A DNA stretch of 64,000 nucleotides from Streptomyces longhuiensis (lineage in GTDB: Bacteria > Actinomycetota > Actinomycetes > Streptomycetales > Streptomycetaceae). This document shows positions 57,862 through 64,000 of the stretch, piece after piece (within the stretch, counting starts at the first letter, position 1; each line of letters begins with the position of its first letter). The stretch is taken from contig NZ_CP085173.1 of the NCBI RefSeq assembly GCF_020616555.1, positions 9,130,001 to 9,194,000 of the forward strand. Direction: 5' to 3'. The notes under the pieces were generated by a model, which saw only the letters and a list, made by a program, of their open reading frames with translations, had not been told where the DNA came from and searched no databases. Made by a program: the position numbers and the translations under genes.

Positions 57862-59679
57862 TTGAGAACGCCCATGTCCAGACGCACCTTCGCCCGACTC
57901 GCCGCGGTACCCGCCGTCGGCGCGCTGGTCGGGCCGCGGCCCGGCATCGCGTCGGCCGCGTCCCGGCCCGCCGCTCACCCGGCAGGGTCACGCACCGACA
58001 GCGGACGCACCGACGCCGCGCGAGCCATGCGCCGCGCGGCGGCCTTCATGGACGAGCACGTGTCCTATCGAGGCGCGTACGTCTGGAGCTATCTCCCCGA
58101 TCTCTCCACCACGTGGGGGGAGATGGAGGCGAAGCGGACCATGTGCTGGGTCCAGCCGCCCGGTACGCCCAGCGTCGGCCACAGCCTCCTCGACGCCTAT
58201 CACGCCACCGGTGACGAGACCTTCCACCGCGCCGCCGAGCGCACGGGCCTCGCCCTCGTCGAGGCTCAACTGCCGGTCGGAGGCTGGAACTACATCCACG
58301 ACTTCGCCGGCAACGGCTCCCTGCGTGACTGGTACGCGACCATCGGCGCGAACGGCTGGCGCCTCGAGGAATTCCAGCACTACTACGGCAACGCCACCTT
58401 CGACGACGCGGGCACCTCCACGGCGGCGCAACTGATCCTGCGCCTCTACGTGGAGCGCAGGCACCCGAAGTTCAAGGCGTCCCTGAACCGTGTCATCGAC
58501 TTCATGCTCAAGGCACAGTTGCGCGGAGGTCCGGCCGACGGTGGCTGGCCGCAGCGGTTCCCCGCCTTCTCCGGCGCGGTGAGCGAGATGCCCTGGCCCG
58601 ACGAACGGCCCTCCTGGCTGCCCTCGGACGTCCAGCACGGCATGCAGGACGGCGACTACACCGGCCACGTCACCTTCAACGATGACGTCCTCGGCGAGAA
58701 CATCAAGTTCCTGCTCATGTGCATATCGGCGCTCGGACGGCGTGACCTGACCCGGCCCGTGCTGCGCGCCATGGCCTGTCTGCACCGGCTGCAACAGCCA
58801 GGACCCCAGGCCGGATGGGGCCTGCAGCACCTCTCGCACACGGTCGGCGGCCGGCCCGCCGGCGCTCCCGCCAGCGCCCGCTCGTACGAGCCACGGTCCC
58901 TGACCACACACACCACGCAGACCAACATCCGGCAGCTGTTCCACTACTTCCGGCTCACCGGCGACCACGACTACCTGCGGCGTGTGCCCGAGGCAATCGC
59001 CTGGCTGGAGACCTGCCCGCTCACCAGTGAGCAGAAGGGGGAGAACCCGCTTCTGAAGAGCGCCACGCACCCGACGTTCGTGGAGCTGGAGACCAACCGG
59101 CCCCGGTTCGTGCACCGCTTCGGCTCCAACATCCGCAACGGCGCCTACTACTACGACCACGACCACCGCAACACACTCAGCCACTACTCCGGTGGCCGCT
59201 CCATAGACCTCCCCGGCCTCAAGGCCACCTACGACGAGCTGATGGCGCTGAGCCGCTCCGAGGTCGCCGACCTGCGCGACCGGTCACCGCTCACCCCCGG
59301 TGGATCGCAGGAGCTCCCGCGTTACTTCAGCGTTCGCGACCTCGACCTCACCGACCTGTTCCGGGGCGCCGACCCGGCCCTGCCCGAGGTGACCGAGGAT
59401 CAGGCGAGCGCCCTCGTGGCCGATCTCGGTGCCAAGGACCACTGGATCACCCCGATCGGCACCACCACCAACCCGTACCTCGGCCCGGCGCCGGCCACGC
59501 CGTACGAGGGCGCGGCCTACATGAGCAAGCACGTGGGCGACTTGTACGACACCTCGCCGTACGACCCGGCCACACCGCCCGCGGAGCCGCCGTACCAGGC
59601 GCACGACAGCGCCGAGGGCATCACGACGTCCGCCTACGCCGGCAACATGGCCAAACTCATCGCCTACGTCGCCGGCTGA
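57862..59679 (+). CDS. PL10-type pectate lyase, exported
   Basis: The product has about 605 residues. A Tat-like signal (MSRRTFARLAAVPAVGALVG, ending near residue 35) is followed by an (alpha/alpha) toroid-type domain with RGGPADGGWPQRFPAFSG and TGHVTFNDDVLGENIKFLLM, features of PF09492 pectate lyases. They cut homogalacturonan by beta-elimination with calcium. The TTG at 57862 is chosen because GGAGG lies eight bases upstream; the ATG at 57874 is too far from any such site but would leave the signal intact. It is divergent from LacI and close to the xyloglucan-type operon, so plant cell wall breakdown may be co-controlled. The catalytic Arg was not assigned. Confidence 0.8.
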   Translation: MRTPMSRRTFARLAAVPAVGALVGPRPGIASAASRPAAHPAGSRTDSGRTDAARAMRRAAAFMDEHVSYRGAYVWSYLPDLSTTWGEMEAKRTMCWVQPPGTPSVGHSLLDAYHATGDETFHRAAERTGLALVEAQLPVGGWNYIHDFAGNGSLRDWYATIGANGWRLEEFQHYYGNATFDDAGTSTAAQLILRLYVERRHPKFKASLNRVIDFMLKAQLRGGPADGGWPQRFPAFSGAVSEMPWPDERPSWLPSDVQHGMQDGDYTGHVTFNDDVLGENIKFLLMCISALGRRDLTRPVLRAMACLHRLQQPGPQAGWGLQHLSHTVGGRPAGAPASARSYEPRSLTTHTTQTNIRQLFHYFRLTGDHDYLRRVPEAIAWLETCPLTSEQKGENPLLKSATHPTFVELETNRPRFVHRFGSNIRNGAYYYDHDHRNTLSHYSGGRSIDLPGLKATYDELMALSRSEVADLRDRSPLTPGGSQELPRYFSVRDLDLTDLFRGADPALPEVTEDQASALVADLGAKDHWITPIGTTTNPYLGPAPATPYEGAAYMSKHVGDLYDTSPYDPATPPAEPPYQAHDSAEGITTSAYAGNMAKLIAYVAG

Positions 59680-59703
59680 GACCCCACTGCCAAGGTCCTG
59701 GCC

Positions 59704-60300
59704 TCAGCGGGAGGTCAGGACCGGCTCCCGGCTCCAGCGGAAGACGTGGACCAGGCGCGGCTCCACGATCCCGGCGCCCGGGATCTCGCCGTCGAACCAC
59801 CGGTCCACGCACGTCCAGTGGAAGGGGTGGCCGAGATACTCGCCGGTCAACCCCTGCACGTCCGCGTACTCCTGCTCCCAGACATGGGTCCAGGGGGAGG
59901 GCATGAGCGTCTGGTCCACCCTGCTCAGAGACCAGGAGCGGATGGTGGAGATGTGCTCGGGCATCGCCATGAGATCCGCTTCCAACTGCCTGACTAGAGC
60001 GCCGGGTGTGCCGGGGCGCACCGCGAGCAGCAGTGTGCGTTTCACGCGCGGGCCGCGCAGGGGCACGTACCCTCCGCGCATCGGCTCGAGAGCGACCGTG
60101 TCGAGGGGCTCCGGGAGCCCGGCCTTCGCGGCGATGTCGGCGGGATTCCGTTCCGCCGTCACGTCCCATGTGGCGCCGGTGCCGCCGAAACTGCCCGGCA
60201 GATCGGCCGCCGCGGAGCCGCCCAGGACGCCGGGCCCTGCGGCGGCCTTGCCGTACGCGTCGGTGTCGCCGTCCGGCAGTAGGGTCACCCAGCGGGTCAT
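59704..60300 (-). CDS. Dabb-type alpha/beta-barrel protein
   Basis: This 198-residue protein resembles the stress-responsive dimeric A/B barrel (Dabb, PF07876) group: VKRTLLLAVRPGTPGALVRQ, then LMAMPEHISTIRSWSLSRVD and GEYLGHPFHWTCVDRWFDGE. The N-terminal 90 residues are extra and of unknown nature. The ATG at 60300 overlaps the stop of the next upstream gene (ATGA), so it is the last of a three-gene operon with a luciferase-family oxidoreductase. Barrel proteins of this kind bind or oxidise small aromatic or polyketide-like molecules. Confidence 0.7.
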   Translation of the reverse strand: MTRWVTLLPDGDTDAYGKAAAGPGVLGGSAAADLPGSFGGTGATWDVTAERNPADIAAKAGLPEPLDTVALEPMRGGYVPLRGPRVKRTLLLAVRPGTPGALVRQLEADLMAMPEHISTIRSWSLSRVDQTLMPSPWTHVWEQEYADVQGLTGEYLGHPFHWTCVDRWFDGEIPGAGIVEPRLVHVFRWSREPVLTSR

Positions 60301-60629
60301 GACGCCACCTCCTCGCGAACACCGGCGACAGGCTCCAGCACATGACGATCGCGGTCCCTCGCGATCTCGTCCGTGTACGCCCAGAACGCCGCGACCCGAG
60401 GGTCGGCGCCGGCCGCGGCGCGCGCGGCGAAGAACGCGCCGCTGTCCGGCAGTGACCACAGGATCCGGACCGCCACGGTGTCCGGCCCCGTCCAGGCGCG
60501 CCAGAGACGCTCCTCGGCCATGCCCCGGCCCACGGCGCCCGGCAGATACTCCGCGCGCCAGCGGCGCAGCCACTCGTCGACGTCATCGGTCGCGAGGAGA
60601 ACGACATCGAGTATCTGGACCCCGCTCAT
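60297..60629 (-). CDS. Small alpha/beta-barrel (NIPSNAP/ABM-like) protein
   Basis: The product has 110 residues with the pattern of a single ferredoxin-like alpha/beta unit (VQILDVVLLATDDVDEWLRR, DTVAVRILWSLPDSGAFFAA, AAFWAYTDEIARDRDRHVLE). It probably dimerises. Family assignment is by pattern only. The gene overlaps both neighbours by four bases (ATGA), showing tight coupling with the oxidoreductase upstream and the Dabb gene downstream. Confidence 0.65.
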   Translation of the reverse strand: MSGVQILDVVLLATDDVDEWLRRWRAEYLPGAVGRGMAEERLWRAWTGPDTVAVRILWSLPDSGAFFAARAAAGADPRVAAFWAYTDEIARDRDRHVLEPVAGVREEVAS

Positions 60630-61543
60630 GACAGCTTCTCCAGTACCTCGGCCCGATACCGGTCGATCTGTTCGCGCAACGCGCCCAGACCTCGTGGGCC
60701 CGAAAGGCCGTCCGAGCCCCGGATATGCGGAGCGATGACAAGGCGCGTCGCGCCCGCCTCGACGAAACCCCGTACCCATGAGGGATCCCCGGCGCGCTCA
60801 CGGTCGCAGGAGCCCGGCCACACAGTGATCTCCACGGCGTTTTCCGGACGGCCCTCCCCGCGCGCCGCCTCACGCAGCAGATCGGCCTGGCGGGCGAAGT
60901 CCTCGGGCGTGATCGTGTAGGGGAACCAGCCGTCGCCGATCCGGCCCGCGCGGCGGACGGCGGGATCACTGTTCCCGCCCAGCACCACGGGCACGGCCCC
61001 GCCGGCAGGACGCGGCAGCGAGTGCAGGTCCTCGAAGGAGACATGCCGCCCCTGGTACGAGGCGGGGCCGCTGCCCCACAGCGCGCGCATCGCGCCGACA
61101 CATTCCTCGAGCCGCTGCCCCCGATCCTTGTAGGGCACGCCGACGGCGGCGTACTCCTCCTTCTGCCAGCCGATGCCGAGGCCCAGCATCAGCCGCCCGT
61201 CGGAGTGCCGGTCGATCGTCGCGGCGCGTTTGGCCAGGACCACCGGGCTGTGCAGCGGGGCGACGATCATCGCCGTACCGAACCGCAGGGAGCTCGAGGC
61301 TCCGGCGAGGAAGGCGATGGTCTCCAGCGGGTCGGGCATGGGTACCGCGCCCGAACTGCCGGGTATCCGGCCGTCGTTGGAGTACGGATAGAGCGGCTCG
61401 TACCGTTCGGCGACGGCGACGTGCTCGACCGTCCACAGTGACTCGACGCCGCACTCCTCGAGCGTGCCCGCGAGGTCGCGGAGGAAGCCACCCGAGGTGA
61501 TCAGGCCGTCGGTGAACGGCGCCATCATTCCAAGTCGGAGCAT
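60626..61543 (-). CDS. Luciferase-like (LLM) flavin/F420-dependent oxidoreductase
   Basis: This 305-residue TIM-barrel enzyme has LLM features: LRLGMMAPFTDGLITSGGFL start, LWTVEHVAVAERYEP, RFGTAMIVAPLHSPVVLAKR, and DGRLMLGLGIGWQKEEYAAV, the phosphate-binding region. The actinobacterial subgroup normally uses F420 rather than FMN. The ATG at 61543 follows GAGGGAA. It is the first gene of a three-gene operon with two barrel proteins; an inverted repeat 37 bases upstream is a likely regulator site. The substrate is unknown. Confidence 0.88.
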   Translation of the reverse strand: MLRLGMMAPFTDGLITSGGFLRDLAGTLEECGVESLWTVEHVAVAERYEPLYPYSNDGRIPGSSGAVPMPDPLETIAFLAGASSSLRFGTAMIVAPLHSPVVLAKRAATIDRHSDGRLMLGLGIGWQKEEYAAVGVPYKDRGQRLEECVGAMRALWGSGPASYQGRHVSFEDLHSLPRPAGGAVPVVLGGNSDPAVRRAGRIGDGWFPYTITPEDFARQADLLREAARGEGRPENAVEITVWPGSCDRERAGDPSWVRGFVEAGATRLVIAPHIRGSDGLSGPRGLGALREQIDRYRAEVLEKLS

Positions 61544-61579
61544 GCCAGGGTTCCCTCACTTCAGCGCCATGCCGCTATA

Positions 61580-61603
61580 CCTGTTAGGAGTGTTCCTATC
61601 AGG
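61580..61603. promoter_or_regulatory. Inverted repeat upstream of the LLM operon
   Basis: CCTGTTAGGA and TCCTATCAGG are arms matching in nine of ten positions around a four-base spacer, in the 157-base gap before the oxidoreductase. It resembles TetR or MarR sites. On the minus strand it overlaps TAACAGGTATAGC, a possible -10 area. No regulator gene adjoins; the MarR at 63660 is the nearest. Confidence 0.5.
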
Positions 61604-61700
61604 AATAGGTGGGGCGCGGAAGGGAGTGAACACGGAGAGGCTGGGTCAGGTCGGCAAGGAGTTCCGGACGTGTGCTCATCACGTCCGGTCGGCCCGCTGG

Positions 61701-61922
61701 TCAACTGTCCTTGCGTGTCCCGCTCGCCTTGATCCACGCATGGGGGGCGTAGGCCACCTCGACCCTCGTGGCGGCGGCGGGGTCCGCCTTCCATACGAGC
61801 AGCGCGCCGTCGTCGATCGAGTACGAGAACTGGCCTTCCTCGCCGTCGACGAAGTGCAGCACCTCGCCTTCGTGCTCCGAGGCCTGCCCCTCTTTGCCAA
61901 GCACTACGAGATTCACAGACAT
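61701..61922 (-). CDS. Small conserved-type hypothetical protein
   Basis: A 73-residue protein starts at an ATG at 61922. It is predicted mostly beta (VNLVVLGKEGQASEHEGEVL, GQFSYSIDDGALLVWKADPA), acidic in the middle, and ends with a short basic tail. No domain is recognised. Codon use is like its neighbours, and it stands between two minus-strand units, so it is likely a real gene. Confidence 0.6.
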   Translation of the reverse strand: MSVNLVVLGKEGQASEHEGEVLHFVDGEEGQFSYSIDDGALLVWKADPAAATRVEVAYAPHAWIKASGTRKDS

Positions 61923-62006
61923 ATTTCGACGTTACGGCGGCAGCGCCGTTTCCGCCCGCCGGGTACCGGCTCGCGCGACCAGGCCCCTGAAGGCCCCGCC
62001 GTCGGA

Positions 62007-62858
62007 CTATCTGGCCAGTCGGGGCAGCAGCGAGGAGGCGGCCACGATGCCGAGCGCGGCGGCCACTGCGAGTACGGCGTAGTCCAGGGGCAGATGCGAC
62101 GGTGTGCCCAGCAACAGGCCCCGTAGCGCGTCGACTTGGTAGGTGAGCGGGTTGACCCGGCTGACCGCCTGGAGCCAGCCCGGCATGAGCGCGACCGGGT
62201 AGAGGGCGTTGGACGCGAAGAAGAGCGGCATGGTGATGGCCTGGCCGATGCCCATCAGGCGGTCCCGGGTGAGGACGATGCCGGCGATGGTCATCGACAG
62301 GCAGGAGAAGAACGCCGAGCCGAGGACCACCGCGACGGCCACGCCGAGCAGGCGCAGCGGGTTCCAGGTCAGGGCGACGCCGAGGAGTGCCGCGATGACG
62401 ATCACGACGACGGCCTGGATGAGTGCCTTGACCCCGGCGGCGAAGGCCTTGCCCGTGATGAGTGCCGCGCGCGGGGTGGGTGTGACCAGGAGTTTGGTCA
62501 GGATGCCGGCGTCCCGCTCCCAGATGATCATGATGCCGTAGAAGATGGCGATGAACATCGCGGACTGGGCGATGATGCCCGGCGCGAGGTAGTCGATGTA
62601 GGGGATGCCGTGGGTCGGGATCGCCTTGATCCGGGTGAAGGTCTCGCCGAACACCAGCAGCCACAGGGCGGGTTGGACCGCGCGGGTGTACAACTCGGAA
62701 CGGTCGTGCCGCAGCTTCTGGAGTTCGACGGCGCACAGGGCGACGACGCGGGCGGGCGCCACGCGCCATCCGGTACGGGCCGTGGGCGGGGTGAGGAGCA
62801 GGTCGAACTCGGCCGGGTCAGCCGAGCCGGGACGCGGTGCGGCGGGTGCTGCGGACAT
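62007..62858 (-). CDS. ABC-2 type export permease (DrrB-like)
   Basis: This 283-residue protein has about six membrane segments and ABC-2 features: RVVALCAVELQKLRHDRSEL, WLLVFGETFTRIKAI, YIDYLAPGIIAQSAMF, and MPLFFASNALYPVALMPGWL followed by NPLTYQVDALRGLL. The ATG at 62858 has AAGGTGGTGA eight bases upstream and lies inside the end of the ATPase gene (overlap 41 bases). With the ATPase it forms an exporter of drugs or lipids, like the daunorubicin DrrAB pair. Confidence 0.9.
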   Translation of the reverse strand: MSAAPAAPRPGSADPAEFDLLLTPPTARTGWRVAPARVVALCAVELQKLRHDRSELYTRAVQPALWLLVFGETFTRIKAIPTHGIPYIDYLAPGIIAQSAMFIAIFYGIMIIWERDAGILTKLLVTPTPRAALITGKAFAAGVKALIQAVVVIVIAALLGVALTWNPLRLLGVAVAVVLGSAFFSCLSMTIAGIVLTRDRLMGIGQAITMPLFFASNALYPVALMPGWLQAVSRVNPLTYQVDALRGLLLGTPSHLPLDYAVLAVAAALGIVAASSLLPRLAR

Positions 62859-63663
62859 CGCGGAAGTCACCACCTTCGTCACCATCGTTGCCGAGCCCGC
62901 GGCCGGCGACGTCGCGGAAGACGTCCTCCAAGGTCGGCCAGGGCTCATCGGATCCGGCGTTCCCGTGCCGCTCGTGCAGGTCGCGGCGGAGCCCGTCGGA
63001 GGTACCGAGAGCGTGCACGCGCCCGCGGTGCATGAGCGCGACCCGGTCGCAGTACTGGTCCGCCTCGTCCATGTAGTGGGTCGTGACCAGGACGGTCATT
63101 CCGGTGGCGCGGCGGACCGCGTTGATGTGGTCCCACACGCTGGTACGGGCGATCGGGTCGAGCCCGATGGTGGGTTCGTCGAGGATCAGCAGGCGGGGGG
63201 CGCTCACCAGGGCCTGGGCGAGTTCCAGCCGACGCACCATGCCGCCCGAGTAGGTCTTGGCGAGCCTGTCCGCGGCGTCCGTGAGGTCGACGGCGGCGAG
63301 TGCCTGGGCCACCCGGCGGGCCCGTTCGCGCCGGGAGACGTCGAAGACGCGGGCGAACAGCGTCACGTTCTCCCGCCCCGTCAGGCCGGAGTCGGCGGAC
63401 AGCTGTTGCGGCACGTACCCGAGGAGCCTGCGGACCGCCATCCGCTCGGTCGCCGCGTCGTGCCCGAACACGGATACGCGGCCGCGCGCCACCGGCAGAA
63501 GCGTGGTGATGCAGCGGATCGCGGTGGTCTTGCCGGCGCCGTTGGGTCCGAGCAGCCCGAAGACCTCGCCCCGCCCGACCGTGAGATCGAGGCCGTCCAC
63601 GGCCCTGGTCTCGCCGAACGCGTACTCCAGTCCGCGGCAGCAGACCGCGGGGTCCTCGCTCAT
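62818..63663 (-). CDS. ABC-2 exporter ATP-binding protein (DrrA-like)
   Basis: The 281-residue ATPase has Walker A GPNGAGKTT (39-47), signature YSGGMVRRLELAQA, Walker B RLLILDEPTIGLDP and switch His in VTTHYMDEADQYCD. The C-terminal extension is typical of DrrA. Its ATG overlaps the MarR stop (ATGA). It powers the permease encoded next. Confidence 0.93.
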   Translation of the reverse strand: MSEDPAVCCRGLEYAFGETRAVDGLDLTVGRGEVFGLLGPNGAGKTTAIRCITTLLPVARGRVSVFGHDAATERMAVRRLLGYVPQQLSADSGLTGRENVTLFARVFDVSRRERARRVAQALAAVDLTDAADRLAKTYSGGMVRRLELAQALVSAPRLLILDEPTIGLDPIARTSVWDHINAVRRATGMTVLVTTHYMDEADQYCDRVALMHRGRVHALGTSDGLRRDLHERHGNAGSDEPWPTLEDVFRDVAGRGLGNDGDEGGDFRDVRSTRRTASRLG

Positions 63664-64000
63664 GCCGGTGCGCCTCCCGGTTCTCCCTGTACTGCGTAGG
63701 GCGTTTCACCTTCTGTGCGGATGACGGGCGTGCGGTCCTCGTGCAGGCTGTCGGCGAGCTTGCGCAGGGCAGGCAGCGCCGCGGCGAGCGCGGCCCGGTC
63801 GGCCGGGTCGAGCGCCGCCAGCTGCTCCCGCATCAACGTGCCCCGGCGGATCTGCCAGTCGCGCAACCGGGCCGCGGCCACCGGGGTCGCGTACAGCAGC
63901 GCCGAACGGCGGTCCGAGGGGTCCGTCTCACGGCGTAGAAAGCCCGCCTTGACCAGTTGATTGACGAGCGTGGACACGGAGTTCCCGGCGAGACGCAGCT
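63660..64000 (-). CDS. MarR family regulator, 5' end outside window
   Basis: The frame is open to the window end, so the N-terminus is missing. The visible part includes the recognition helix area (LRLAGNSVSTLVNQLVKAGF) and the wing with DPSDRRSALLYATP, the conserved D-x-R-S motif of MarR proteins, then dimerisation helices. It is translationally coupled to the exporter ATPase, so it probably senses the exported compound and represses its own operon. Confidence 0.85.
   Translation of the reverse strand, partial: LRLAGNSVSTLVNQLVKAGFLRRETDPSDRRSALLYATPVAAARLRDWQIRRGTLMREQLAALDPADRAALAAALPALRKLADSLHEDRTPVIRTEGETPYAVQGEPGGAPA

Noticed and set aside
1..64000. CRISPR array, insertion sequence, integrase or prophage genes
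   Set aside because: No regularly spaced repeats, transposase-like DDE genes or recombinase signatures were seen in any frame; repeats found are operators or hairpins.

Overview
The window is high-GC DNA with near-saturated G/C third codon positions, frequent GTG and some TTG starts, long chains of genes joined by 4-base ATGA/GTGA overlaps, Tat-type lipoprotein signals on sugar-binding proteins, a mycothiol-enzyme-like DinB protein, an F420-type luciferase-family oxidoreductase and a homologue of spore-associated protein A. Together these point to the chromosome of a Streptomyces or close relative. The content (sugar importers, glycosidases, many regulators, no housekeeping RNA genes) looks like an accessory arm region.

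Layout. 1-6513: secreted or exported enzymes (phosphodiester glycosidase, Ser-hydrolase), a drug-type MFS exporter coupled to a TetR regulator, an M20 amidohydrolase and a DinB/MDMPI protein. 6535-7743: a PaiB-like flavin-binding protein, then a scrap zone with a truncated, frameshifted cupin regulator and a LysR N-terminal stub. 7744-17466: sugar system 1, one long minus-strand operon (Gfo/Idh oxidoreductase, DUF6807, cupin, ABC binding protein and two permeases, DUF624, GH2) divergent from a LacI regulator. 17556-24925: sugar system 2 (DeoR/LacI hybrid regulator, ABC importer, 2-hydroxyacid dehydrogenase-like protein, DUF2264). 25054-30474: LysR and PucR regulators, with an NCS1 permease, a cyclase/formamidase-family metal hydrolase and a SnoaL-like protein. 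30557-39481: sugar system 3 (LacI, GH172/DUF2961 enzyme, ABC importer, FGGY kinase, fucose/arabinose-type isomerase), best read as a D-arabinose or D-arabinan locus. 39651-49221: mixed genes, including an MBL hydrolase, SapA-like protein, orphan zinc-finger protein, two-component system, a ferritin-like diiron protein split into two coupled genes, a Rieske oxygenase, a frameshifted MFS transporter and a GntR/FCD regulator. 49323-59679: sugar system 4 (LacI, ABC importer, GH1 beta-glucosidase, GH31 alpha-xylosidase), which fits xyloglucan oligosaccharides, beside a divergent PL10-type pectate lyase. 59704-64000: a luciferase-family oxidoreductase operon with two small alpha/beta-barrel proteins, a small hypothetical, and a MarR plus ABC-2 efflux operon cut by the window end.

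How it works together. Four complete binding-protein-dependent sugar importers are present, yet none has its own ATPase; in Streptomyces such importers normally share MsiK, encoded elsewhere. Each importer sits with its own LacI-type regulator and its own intracellular glycosidase or sugar-modifying enzymes, and candidate operator palindromes can be read at each regulator. The pattern is of a soil saprophyte that takes up plant- or microbe-derived oligosaccharides and finishes their breakdown inside the cell.
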